DNA from: Tetragonia tetragonoides
Taxonomy: Eukaryota > Streptophyta > Magnoliopsida > Caryophyllales > Aizoaceae
Assembly (NCBI GenBank): GCA_038025085.1
Contig: CM076154.1
Span: 21,834,501-21,898,500 of the forward strand
DNA length: 64,000 bases
Direction: 5' to 3'
Numbering within the stretch: the first letter of the stretch is position 1; each line of letters begins with the position of its first letter. The position numbers were made by a program, and so were the translations under genes. The notes under the pieces were generated by a model. The model searched no databases. It was not told the origin of the DNA and saw only the letters and a program-made list of their open reading frames with translations. Shown piece after piece: positions 45,506-56,986 of this stretch.

Positions 45506-47952
45506 TTAGAATCTCCCCAATGTCGAATGTATTTCTTCATTCACCAAAGCCGCATTACGGTTACGAACACGTCGAAGAGTGACAACGGCACTTGGACTTG
45601 CTGGTTCCACTTCTTCTGACAGCACCACCTGCCCTTTCCCCCTCCCTTCAGAAGGTTTAGGCCTCCCTCTAGATATATGTTCCTCGAAACTCATTTTCCT
45701 ACCTCTCTCAGGTCTACCCCGTGATTTAACAACCAATGGATCTTGGTAAATTCCTGGAGCCTGTACATCACTTCCACCATCTCCTCCCTCACCAGATTTC
45801 CCTTCTTCCCAACATTCATCATCAAAATATTCCCAACACTCTTCATCACACCTCCAAAGTATTCACACATCTCTTGCGAATCAATAGCCTTACTGCAAAC
45901 AATATAATATTCTTTATCTAATTCACGTTGTCTTTGGCGTTCCACCTTCCTATAAGCCCAATCAACTTCACTTTGCTATGAGGCCTATGAATATCTCTCC
46001 TCCATCTTCTTGTAATGTACATCTCTGGCAGTTTCACAACTCTTCTGCAATAATTTCAATGCGTCTCGGCACAACAAACCTTTCCAAAACTACATTTACA
46101 AATGCAATTAACCTCCCCTTTAACAGTTTCATAAGTTACGCTAAACTCTCTACTCAAAATTATGATTTCTCCCTTCTTATCCACCATCTCCGTCACCTCC
46201 GTCACCTTATATTCTATCTCTAAACCATTCATATCCACCTCATCTATCTCACAATAAAACATCCCCTCCAATTCATCTTGAACAAGCAGAAATATTTGAT
46301 GTGTGTACACCTTTTGGAATGTAACTTCAATAGCAAGCTTAAATCTGCATGGTATAGAACCGTGAAGACAATTTGCATTGGCTGTTTCCCCCTTCTCTAT
46401 CTTATCAGCTAGGGCAATGCCATATTTCTCAACAAAAGATTTCAAATTTGTTTTCAAATGAACATACCCTTTAAAATAAGCATTCATTGACACGCTTCTT
46501 TGAGTTGATGACATGCCTGCCCAAAATTTATCACGAACATAAACAGGGGCCCATTTGTGTCTCCACTTATATAGACTCTTAAACCACACCCACCATTTAA
46601 AACCCCTATGCTCCAAATGATATTCAGTCACCTTTTTATACATCATCATAAAATTCAAACAATACCGCATCATAACAATTGAACCCTTTCATCTTTTTAG
46701 GAAACTTAACCAATATATGCCACAAATAAAACCTATGCCTAGAATTAGGAAAAACCGTTTCTATTCCTTTCCGAATGCTTTGGCATTGGTCAGTTATCAC
46801 GGCTCCAGGTTGCACACCACCCATAGCTTTCAACCAACATCTAAACAACCAAGTAAATGTTTTCTCATTTTCACTACAAACCAATGCACACCTAAGAAGT
46901 ATAGAATGTGCATGATGGTTAATCCCAACAAAGGGGGCAAATGGCATCTTGTACTTATTCAACAAGTACATTGTGTCAAAAGTTATCACATCATTGAATT
47001 CCTTGTATACCCCCCCCCGACTTCTAGGGTGAATCCAAAAAATATTTCGCAATCGACCTTTTTCGTCACTATCTATCTCATATATGAATCCATGATTATT
47101 CTTCTGCATATTCACAAATGATTGGTGCAAAGAATTAGCATCACCCGGCTTCAACCTACGCCGCCTAATTTTATCCAAGTGCTTACGAACATCCCTAGGC
47201 AAACATGGCATTTTAGATGCACACCCATGCTGGGCAGTAGTTGCCCTTACACAATGACTAGTTCGAACACCACATTCTTCTAAATATTCTACTGTGTTCG
47301 CAATTGGCTCAACAGACCTAAACTGCTTTATCAACCTAGACTTTAATAGAGAAAGCTCATGATTATGCTCTAGCTTCACCGTAATCACTTTCCAACGGCC
47401 ATCTCCTTGCCTATTCAAACTAACCCTCACCCCACAACCCATTCTAGTAGTAGGTTTTTTTCTTTCACCCTTATTCTCGCTACGTCCCCGCTTGCCAGCC
47501 CTATGACAAGCATACAATTGTGACTTTAATTGTCCTTCTTTGTCCTTGTTATTTGAAAATTTAACAAAGGCAAATCCTACACTCTTTCCGTATTCCTGCA
47601 ATTTTTTTAATGCATCATCAAGCGTAAAATAATTATCACCAATCACTAGAACTACAACAACTCTAGTATCTTCATCACCACCCTCATTATCACCATCATT
47701 CAGATTCTCACTAACAATCATTTGCCCACCATCATTCCCATTCCAACCATCATTCCCATCCCAACCATCATTCCCATAATCATCATCACTTAAATCCTCA
47801 TCACTGGTACCACCAATGTCATCATTATCACCGGCCTCATTCTCCTCACTATCACAACTCTCACTCTCAGTAGAAACATCAAAAACAGGTTCTGAAACTC
47901 CAACAGATTCTAAAACTCCTACCTCCTAAGGGTACTCAACAGAATCATCCAT
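45506..47952 (-). pseudogene. FAR1-related (FRS) MULE-transposase-derived protein gene, decayed
   Basis: Reading from 47952: an acidic start (MDDSVEYP, then TAG at 47928-47926), a FAR1 DNA-binding domain (DDALKKLQEYGKSVGFAFVK, CHRAGKRGR, KVITVKLEHNHELS), then the MULE transposase domain (FNDVITFDTMYLLNKYKMPF, FVGINHHAHSILLRCALV, AVITDQCQSIRKGIETVFPN, RHRFYLWHILVKFPKKMK), a frameshift near 46650, a FAR1 middle region (WAPVYVRDKFWAGMSSTQRS), a SWIM-like finger VNCICKCSF with a further frameshift, and a C-terminus with KSRGRPERGR. FAR1/FHY3 proteins are domesticated transposases acting as light-signalling regulators; many FRS copies are still transposon-like. At least three frameshifts and one stop mean this one is dead. 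Confidence 0.85.
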
Positions 47953-48089
47953 CTTCAAAAAAAATTTCCAATTAAACCATATCTTTTATACACGAAACTA
48001 ATAAACATAGCATTCTCGTAAATAAACATACCATTCTCAATAATATACAGAATCACCACAGTAAACTACACACACAATCACAAAAAGAA

Positions 48090-48230
48090 ACAGACAATCA
48101 ACACAGCACAGTCAAATTAACACAGTCATCAGCAAAATAAACAGAGATTCAACACAGTCAAATTAACACAGTCATCAGCAAAATAAACAGAGATTCAACA
48201 CAGTCAAATTAAGTAATCAGCAAAATAAAC
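48090..48230. repeat. 49-bp tandem repeat, about 2.7 copies
   Basis: CACAGTCAAATTAACACAGTCATCAGCAAAATAAACAGAGATTCAA occurs twice exactly, and a third time with an internal deletion. It lies upstream of the FRS pseudogene. Confidence 0.85.
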
Positions 48231-48691
48231 ATACCAATCATAATTTATCTATCTAACTAATTCAGATTATTTTTTCCATTCTTCCCAATTCCTTTCCAAT
48301 TTACTCTAATTTTTTAACCTTTCTACAGTTTTAAATTGAAAATAAATATCTAAACTTACTAGTAAAATAGGGAAAGAGAAATGTACCTCTCGTATGATTT
48401 TCAATCTGTCTCTCCAACTACTAATCTGCCTTCGTTTCGATCTACTTAGCCTCCTATATCTCCCCCTGTCTTCAACACTCAATGACCTACTGAATCCAGC
48501 TTCCAATCGATCCTTCAAACATCTCCTTCTTTGCACTTTCTTCCGTTTTTAGGGTTTCAGATTTATTTGGGGATTCCTTCGCAACCGTGCCTAGTGAAAC
48601 TGAATTTCCATTACAAACAAGAATGGAAATTGCCTAATCACGCTCACTTTACTCTTTCTGCCCAGTGAATCGCCTGCTCACGAGAGAATGA

Positions 48692-48724
<33 letters not shown>

Positions 48725-49930
48725 GAGAGATTGAAAGAGTAAAGTTGGTTTGAGATAAAATTGAAATAGTAAAGTTGGTTTGATATTTCCATACGGGGCT
48801 AGTAATTTGCTTCTGGTCACGTGACTGGTCTAATTTCATATCTTTAATCTCTTCTACTTCGATTTTTCATTTCTTTTCCCTTTATTTTTTCCAACAGAAG
48901 ACGTTTCGCTGTGTCTTCTCAGGATACAATAATCATTAAGCTTTTGTTAAACAAAAGAAACTTGAGAAGTGAAGAGAACACAACTGTGTGCACCATGGCA
49001 ATATCTTATTCATGCTGATCATGAACCATGAACTACTGGACTATGATGTTGTTATTCCTCTTTGATCAATATGATTCTATTTGCACATCTTTCTAAGTCT
49101 TTTAGTAATTTGGTCTGTAAAACACTGTTGATGCTGGCAATTTTGTGGAACTTGATTAGATTTTTTCTACCCTTTGGTGGCTTCATCTAATCTGTAGCTT
49201 TTATGTCATTTTCATCTCAGGTTTTGGAATTCATAAATTAAGATAAAATCAATTACAACTTGGGGTTTAGGTTTGTAACTTGGGGTTTAGTAATTCATAT
49301 GTGGAAGTTAGAAATTTGGAATGCCAACCTAAATAACGTGTGATACTACAAAAGAATACTGTGCGAGAATCTGCATTGATCTCGGCTTCTCGTGGAGATT
49401 ATTTTTGCGATGAATTTCCTTTGTCGGTTCTCAAGCCTTCCTCTTTCTTGAATCATTCCGTAGTCTGTATGTTCCTGCAATTTTATCTCCTAAGGTACGC
49501 TTTAACTCCAAATAATAGCCTCGTAAGACAGATCGCTAATGCCATGTTTATATGTATACCATCCCCAAACTTTAAACTTATACCTTAACATGATCGTTCA
49601 CAACTTTTACAAACACATGCATGAGTAGGTATGAGGATTGCCAAAAGGATGTCCCCTAGATTATTGGGAAAAGTGATTGTCCAGTAAATAAAAAATACTT
49701 GCACACAATGACAAATAGTATTTGGTGTAGAATTTTTTGGTTTTGCAAAATAAAATATGTATCTTCCTAATTGGAGGTGAAAATATTCATTACTCTCTTG
49801 AGGTTGTTGATTATCAATTTCTTGGGCCGCTGGCTGACAATTATGTCAGGTGCAATGTCCTGGAAATATAATTTTTTTTCTTTCTAAAATAATAGGTAAG
49901 AGTATTTTTTATCCCCATAGAGCCAGAGCT
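48231..49930. other. Intergenic region with (GA)n tract; possible relic exon 1 of the RBM22-like gene
   Basis: A GA-rich tract lies at 48686-48730. At about 49828-49860 the text CTTGGGCCGCTGGCTGACAATTATGTCAGG vaguely resembles the CLGDNPYVRM end of RBM22 exon 1, but the frame is not open, so this is only suggestive. Otherwise nothing recognised. Confidence 0.3.
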
Positions 49931-49994
49931 CATGTGGGTGTTCTCTGTTTTGTATTATGACTTATATATTTTGGTCCTCATGTACTTGGCGACA

Positions 49995-51157
49995 AAAGCA
50001 GACTATGACAAGGAATGTAAGATCTGCACTAGGCCCTTTACAGTTTTTTGTTGGAAACCAGGTCATGATGCAAGATATAAGAAAACTGAGATTTGTCAAA
50101 CATGCAGTAAATTGAAAAATGAGTGCCAGGTTTTTCTTTTGGATGTTGACTACGGTTTACCAGTTCAGGTTCGTGATACTGCTCTCACCATCAGTACCAA
50201 TGATGCCATACCCAAGAGTGATGTCAATAGGGAATTCTTTGCAGAAGAGCATGATCACATGGTATGTGCATTTTCATTTATTATTATTTTTTTGTTTTGG
50301 TATGGGCAAACAATTCTAGCTTAGAACATTAACTTTGAGTCGTTAATATTAATAAATTGTTTTGTATAGTTACTACTTACTAATGTAATGATATACATGG
50401 TACACAGATGGTGATATAGAAAAATGTATGTTGTCCTCAGTATGGTCTAAAAGGATCTTAAGTAAATGGATCTCGTACATGGTTAGTGGCTTATGTGACT
50501 AGAGAGGGAGGAGTCGGGTCACAAAGATGGTTATTTGCTAAAGTATAGAATTGACTTTAACCTTTTGAGTATGGGTGAGTTGATTAAGACTTAAGTTTAA
50601 TTCAGCATGGAAGTTTGATGCATCCTCATGTAGAATTAGGCTGTGCTGCTATCCTGTATACATAAATTTTTATTTTAAAAGATATATCATCTGATATCAT
50701 TCAATTCTTGAAATACATGTTATTGTTTGGTACATTCTTCATTTTCGACTGAAGGCAAATGACTTGCGTTTTGTTGATAGTCCAAATCTTGTGAACAAAA
50801 TGATTGTTATCGTCTTTGTACAGATTTAGCAATGTAATGGGAGTGGATTAGTGGTTAATTATCTACTTTATTCATTGTTGTGTCGTGAAAACTTGTCTTT
50901 CTCTCTTTGCTTTTTCCCTTCAACAGGGTAGAGTTGGTTTAGAATATAAATCCTCATATGGAAAGGCGCGCCCTAATGACACCGTTCTGAAGCTTCAGAG
51001 GACTGCACCATGCTATAAAAGAACCAGAGCACATGTTTGCAGTTTCTATATTCGAGGTGATTGTACAAGAGGTGTTGAGTGTCCTTACAGGCATGAAATG
51101 CCTCTCACTAAGGAGTTGTCGCAGCAAAACATAAAAGATCGTTACTATGGCCATGTT
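49995..51157 (+). pseudogene. RBM22/SLT11-like splicing factor gene copy, interrupted by the retrotransposon
   Basis: Exon-like blocks 49995-50261 and 50927-51157 with a GT-AG intron. The first gives [54 protein letters not shown] and [17 protein letters not shown]; the second gives [20 protein letters not shown], a CCCH finger [19 protein letters not shown] (C-x7-C-x5-C-x3-H) and [12 protein letters not shown]. These match the N-terminal half of RBM22, a spliceosome component near the catalytic RNA. The RRM half would follow, but the Tekay-like element starts at 51158 and nothing recognisable resumes to 64000. Substitutions at conserved positions ([15 protein letters not shown]) and no clear first exon suggest a duplicate copy that lost function. 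Retained introns exclude a processed copy. Confidence 0.75.
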
Positions 51158-53717
51158 TGTGATACTCCAATATTTTCTATAATTATTATATTGATTTATA
51201 AACGATTTATAAATAGTTTCGGAGATTTAATCGTATATTCATTTAAGGATTCGATTTATTCAATTAAAGCCATAATAATATTAATTATTATTATGGGACT
51301 TTCATAAATTGTATTTATTAAATTTGAGGAGTTTAATTTAAAATATTTTATATATGAATAAGAATTATTCATATAGTCTTAATTAGTTTTAATTAGTTTT
51401 AATTAGCTTTTTAATTCAGAAAATTAATAAATAAATTCCTAAACCTAGTAGTCTTTGCCTTGGTTGACTGAGGGCCTATATAAGGAAAAATGTGAGACAA
51501 TTAGTCAGTTTTGCAAACTGAGCCAAAAGCCTCAAGCACTCACTCTCTCTCTCTCTCACCCGTTCTCTCTCTCTCCCTCACGGTTCACTTCTCTTTCTTT
51601 TTCTCTTCCTTTCTCTCTCTTTGCACTGCTGCTCCCCTCCCCCTGTTTCGGTCGCCGTGCCGCCGCGAGCCACCACGACACCACCAGGCCGTGCCTGGGT
51701 GGTCGCCGGTGATGGCCCCAAGGCCGCGACGTGGCCTGCTGCTCTCTCTCTTCTTTTCTCTCTTCTCTCCCCTTCGCACTCTCTTTCGCGACCTTCTTTC
51801 TCCTCTCGTCGTCGGCGCTCCGGCGACCACCACCACCGGCCATGGTGGCCAGTGGGTGGTGGTGGTGATGATGGGTCAGGTTATGGGCCCCATGCATGGG
51901 TACCCGTGACCCAGACCTAGTTGTGAAGTTAGGGTTTCGTTTTTGTATTCTTTCGTAATTATTAATTCGATTTTCAGTATTATCGATTTAATATTTTTAT
52001 TTTTCTGTACTCGTTCGGAACCCGAATTTGGATTTTCAAAAGCCTAGATTGGTTGAAATAAATCAAGAAATTTAATAAAAATATCATACTGAGATTTTGT
52101 TACTGTTTCTATTTTTATATTTAATTAATACTTATTCGGTAATTGTCTTAATTAGGACCTAACGAGCAATCGTGATTATCGTCAATTGGTTTGAGCATAC
52201 TTACTGTTGGTAGCGTTTTAGAGGTAAGCGCTCATGCCTACCTTATCCTAAAGCCCCATCAAAACTATTTTGATGTATTATGTGCTAATTGGGAAATTGT
52301 TGTGAATTTAATATGCAAAGCATAATTAAATTATATGGTCGTTATTATGAGATTTCGTAAGTATGTTTACCGCTGTAAATATGATTTATACCTAGCATTT
52401 TGATGTTATCATGTTTTGGGAATTAATTAGTTCATATGATGATTATTGGACAATTATTGAATGATGAATTATTAGTATTATTATGCTATTAAATAAGTGC
52501 TAATTGGTATGGTTATTATTGAGTGCTAGTGAGCACCTATCTATTATTGATTGATCGGATGGTTTGCGAATTCTTAGATATCATATTACCCTGCCGAAGT
52601 GCTGCCAAAATTTGGCTAGACATTACTTGTCATCGTTATTGAATTATCGTCGTTATTGAGTTAAAGCATGATTAGTTCTCATCGTATTAAATTATCATTA
52701 TCGTCGTCATTTACTATTCATTGTCTAGAGCATGAAATAAGTTACTAAGTCGTGGTCTCGTAGTACCACTTATGTCAACCAATGCAAATTATGTGAATTG
52801 AATTAAATGAGAGTAAGACTCCTAATGGATCCCTAGGAGTAGTCGAGCTATCGTGATTGCACCTAATGGTGTAGTTCAAGGGATGAGTGATTCCCAAGTT
52901 ACTTATGGACACCTCACAGTGTGTCTGGGACGGATCATTCCCCATTTATTAAGTCCTCTAGGCTCGTGTACTTGTACTAGAGGTAGTGTGCACACTAGAG
53001 TCATTAAGTCCATGGCGTGATTGTATCTTCGATAAACAGTATGGGTAATCGCTGTTTTATAAGCTCTCTTACATCTCTCTAAAAAAGACGGATTTCTATG
53101 TCGTATTTCGTATGATCACTATACAAGAATTGTATGTAAAAGAATGTCGTTATGCATATGCTTGATTATCTGCTTATGTGCGTATGCAAATGCATTTCAA
53201 TGATTCTTCTAAAACCTCAGGTAAGGTTTGTGAAATGTTTTTACTGGGTACGGATGACGTCTATTCAGTTTATCTGATTTTTGTTTCTCTTTTGTGTCTT
53301 TTCTTTTCTTCTGTATTTTTCTTTTCGTCAAGGAAACCAAAGTGCAGGTTTAGATTGATTGAGGACGTACAGCTTGGAAGGTTAGAGTTGGCGTAGTTTG
53401 TTAGAACTATCTCTGTTTGGAGTAGATCGTGGGCTTTATTTATTTGGATTTGGTTTTGCCCTCGAAGGCCAGTTGTATTAAATTTGGTTTAATGGTTTTA
53501 GCTCACTATATAGACAACTCTGATGTTAATTGTTTAGAATAATTAGTTCCTTAGAAGCTCCTTTTGATGCCTAGTCTTTCTTTCTGCTTAGCATTTACTC
53601 CTTAGTGATAAATGTTGCAGTGACAACCCTCGGGTTTGTGACTGTTCAGTGGTGTAGAGTCATGGATAATGACGTCGATAGTTCCCAGGAAATCATTGCG
53701 AATTCGGAGGTGTTACA
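51158..53717 (+). repeat. 5' LTR (2,560 bp)
   Basis: From TGTGATACTCC to GTGTTACA. It contains a TATA box (51477), a CT-rich and GC-rich stretch (51540-51890) over which long open frames occur by composition, and a region of about 290 bases (51885-52165) missing from the 3' LTR. The last 140 bases match the start of the truncated antisense LTR at 19076. Confidence 0.95.
51477..51484 (+). promoter_or_regulatory. LTR TATA box
   Basis: GGGCCTATATAAGGAAAAA gives a strong TATA box in the 5' LTR, conserved in the 3' LTR at 60735-60742. Element transcription probably starts about 30 bases downstream. Confidence 0.65.
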
Positions 53718-53719
53718 AA

Positions 53720-53731
53720 TGGTATCAGGGC
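53720..53731 (+). other. Primer binding site, initiator tRNA-Met type
   Basis: TGGTATCAGGGC two bases after the 5' LTR matches the common plant TGGTATCAGAGC primer site at all but one position (A to G). Reverse transcription of the minus strand starts here. Confidence 0.85.
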
Positions 53732-53910
53732 CCTAGGTTTAAAAAGGTTGCTTAGGATTAATAAATGAATTAATGAAGATTAGTTTCATGTTGGGGAAAA
53801 TAAAATATAATTAAAGCCGTTGAGCGTAGTAGTCCTAGAAGATAGGAATTATTTGAAATCACTTTACTTGTGATTTATAATGTTCTCATTGTTTGATTGT
53901 CTACCTGTAG

Positions 53911-54810
53911 ATGGTAAGGACAAGAAAGACCGCTAGAATGACGACTGCGCACCAAGGGGCACGCACCCTAGCCCATCGTGCACCACCAGCTGAATACGTA
54001 GCTTCATCGGATAGCGAGTCAACGGGAAACGACGCGAACGTACGCCGTGAACCCGCACGCATGGTCGTCGTATGCAACGAAGTCGCACGCCTCGCGCCTG
54101 TACCCACGCCTATTGCTGCTCCAGTTGCCGCACCTGCTGTGTATGAAGATGAAGAGGAAGATCCCTCTGAGCATACCGCGTCGGAAGAGCGTGATGACAT
54201 GCCGAATTTAGAGGATATTGGTGTCTAGAGTGACAAGGACATTGCACCTACTACTGCACCTACTCCTGCTGCAAATTAGTCTCCTCTTGTGGAACCATTC
54301 TTTGCTACTGATGCTGAACTCGAGGATATACGTATCTACATACGACGTGCTTATACTACGATCGAGCGTTATCAGTACGAGAACCGCACGAGTCTGCATG
54401 AAGGCTTATGGGTAGAGCTACTACTGGCTGGTTTGCCTAACATCCATCCTTGGATGGGACTCAAGGAGAAGTACAATGATGTGGTCTCCAAGAGTGGTCA
54501 TCTTCACGAGAAGAAGTATGGTGAAGGTACGAGATGGTCTCTCTGCTTTAGAGGCGTCGCAACTGAGTTATGCTTGTCCGAATTCGAGTGGAAGGTAAAC
54601 CGTGTGCTAGTTCTTACGCCAAAGGATATGTGCGAGACTTGCTGGACGAGGAAATGCAAACACGCCGATGACTTTAGGAAGCGTTTCATGCCCCAAAAGT
54701 TCGGTGGTTATGCTTATCCGTACACGCCCTGCAAGGAGGTGAACCCTAGGAGGAAGGATGATCATGATGAGTCCCCTAGCGCGAAGAAAATGTGTGCGAC
54801 CACCAAGTAG
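53911..54810 (+). pseudogene. Extra ORF between 5' LTR and gag (about 300 codons)
   Basis: One continuous frame from ATG 53911 to TAG 54808-54810, interrupted only by TAG at 54226 and TAG at 54277. N-terminus basic (MVRTRKTARMTTAHQGARTL), then Ala/Pro- and Glu/Asp-rich, then a folded-looking part: LEDIRIYIRRAYTTIERYQY, GLWVELLLAGLPNIHPWMGL, FRGVATELCLSEFEWKVNRV and a Cys pair segment MCETCWTRKCKHADDFRKRF. I recognise no gag, protease, RT, integrase or plant host domain. Its codon use and stop pattern match the rest of the element, so it decayed with it. Most Tekay elements have no ORF here. It could be a captured host fragment or an accessory protein. Confidence 0.6.
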
Positions 54811-55510
54811 AATTGGATTACTGATTTAGTAGTTTTATTTGAGTTTCATTGGAACTTTGAGATTATTGTGATGGCCCTGCGTGGTCAAATTTTCATGTTG
54901 GTGTAGTTGCATAGTCAACAAATATTTATGACTATTATTTACTTGCAATTTGTCTCGTTGCAAGAGTATTTCATTTGATTACATGATATCGTTGAGAACT
55001 TGTTTTATATGATCGTTTTATCACATAATTGCATGGTTGACTCATAGCTTCATAATACTATCTCGTATTGCCTAGACATAATGGAAAATCCATGTCGGAG
55101 TTATGGCGAAATTTTCATTGAGTATGATCATATCAATTGTGAGCCAAAGGCTAAGCATGTATTGTATGCAATCAAATGTCATTGTTCATTGCCCTACTAA
55201 AATAGTATGGAGCCTCGATGTGTGAAGTGTGTATGTTATTGTTTATCAATCGTGTGAGACCAATGTGTCTACCTTGTTATTGCATATCGAACTATTATGC
55301 ATGAGAACTGAGAACATTCAAAGCAAGTATGTTGATTAGACCTACAATGTAAGATCGATCATTGGAACTTATATGCTATTTGCTAAATGTCAAGAGATTG
55401 GTTTCAATTATAACCTATATCTCTCAATTAGACCTCAATTTGGGTCGAACATGCCAACCTTGCTAAAATGGTGATCAACCATTGCTCTTTAATGTCTCAG
55501 ATTTATTATA
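54811..55510 (+). other. Leader between extra ORF and gag
   Basis: About 700 bases without coding signature, AT-richer than the flanking ORFs. Packaging or dimerisation signals would be expected around here, but I cannot point to one. Confidence 0.4.
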
Positions 55511-56629
55511 ATGGCAACTCAAGACCGACTCGCGAGATTAGAAGTAGGTCTTACCAATGTCGTGGAACACATCACGCACCAGTTGGAACACCAAGAGCAA
55601 GATCGCAACGAGCAGAACCCTGAGACGCGCAACTTTAGGGATTTCGATGCACTCAAACCTCCGACGTTTGAGGGTGGCTCTGAGCTCACCAAGCTTGAGA
55701 ACTGGATTATTGAGTTCGAAAAGCTGTTTAGGGCGACTAGTCGGCCCGACAACATGAAGGTCAACACCGCCACGTACTACCTAAAGGGTGAGCCTAATAA
55801 GTGGTGGAGCGATGTGGGAACTGAGTTATTAGCTACCGAGGACTTTGGGTGGACTAAGTTCAAAGAGTCTATTCATGAAAGGTTCTATCCTAGAGCTGTC
55901 CGTCGCCAGAAGCAACGGGAATTCGAGAACATCTATCAAGGGAAGCTATTTGTAGCTGAGTACGCAACAAAGTTCAATGAGCTTGCTGCTTTTGCACCTA
56001 ACTTGGTGACGACCGAAGCTGAACGTGTCGAGAGGTTCGAGGATGGTTTAAAGTGGGATATTCAGCGTTTTGTTATGGGAAACTCGCTGACATTAAAAGG
56101 ATCGTACGAGAAAGCCTTGAACCAAGAGCGTGTTGTGGATTGTCGTGATTCGTTGCTCGGAAAGCATAAACATGATGAAGGGAGTTCTTCCCAATCGAGT
56201 GGCGCAGACAAGAGACCAAGGCCGAACAACGGCAATCACAACAACCAAGGTGGTCAGAACCACAACGGGAACAGGAATCGTGACTCGAACAATCATAGAG
56301 CTACGATCTTAGCTAGGAGGAATACGCCTTGTAGTCGCTGTAACTAGACGCATCCTGGCAAGAACTGTCGTGGCGATGTGCTTCAATGCTACGAGTGCAA
56401 CAAGCCTGGTCACAAAGCTTCGGAATGCTGGAGTCGTGGAAGGAACGACAATGATCAGAACCACGATAATAACTACAATCGTGGTGGAAATGAAAATGGA
56501 AATGCTAATCGCGGAAATGGTGGTAACTACCGTGGAAATGGGGGTCATAACAACAACAACCGCAACAATACTGCTGCTCCTGCTGCGAATAATCAAGCAC
56601 AACTACCCGCACCTGCCAACCCTGTGCAG

Positions 56630-56662
<33 letters not shown>

Positions 56663-56986
56663 AACAACAAAAACAACAACAACAACAACAATAGAGGGGT
56701 AAACGGAAGGGTCTATGTGATGAACCGCAATGAAGCTGAGGCGAACCCGAATGTGATCGCTAGTACTTTTCTCGTTAACTCTCAACCTGCTTTTGTTTTG
56801 TTTGATAGTGGTGCAACGCATTCTGTTCTTTCTAACAGCTTTGAATCTAAGATAGGTTTAGAGCCTAGTTCTGTGTATAGTGCGAACATTAGAATGCCAG
56901 ATGGCACGATTGTTAATTGTAAAGCGTTGTATGAAAAGTGTCCGATTAGGATAGATAGTTCCAATTTGCCTGCGGATTTGATTTAG
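55511..56986 (+). pseudogene. gag and start of protease, Tekay-like element
   Basis: ATG at 55511; capsid-like domain with LKPPTFEGGSELTKLENWI, YYLKGEPNKWWSDVG, FKESIHERFYPRAVRRQKQR and YATKFNELAAFAPNLV. Two CCHC knuckles: the first is broken by TAG at 56345 (CSRCN...HPGKNC), the second is CYECNKPGHKASEC (56385). An Asn-rich run encoded by (AAC)n follows (56630-56695). The protease active site is at 56803 (FVLFDSGATHSVLS). TAG at 56984 interrupts before LGMDW. Gag forms the intracellular particle that packages the RNA. Confidence 0.9.

Noticed and set aside
48306..48536. Arg-rich 76-codon minus-strand ORF upstream of the FRS pseudogene
   Set aside because: No recognisable domain; may be 5' UTR or chance, not supported as a gene.
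51455..51920. Ser/Leu- and Arg-rich ORFs in the LTRs (also 60713-61316)
   Set aside because: CT-rich and GC-rich LTR sequence lacks stops by composition; the frames differ between the two LTRs because of indels.
56370..56821. Thr/Ile- or Val-rich ORFs overlapping gag
   Set aside because: Out-of-frame readings of the (AAC)n poly-Asn tract.
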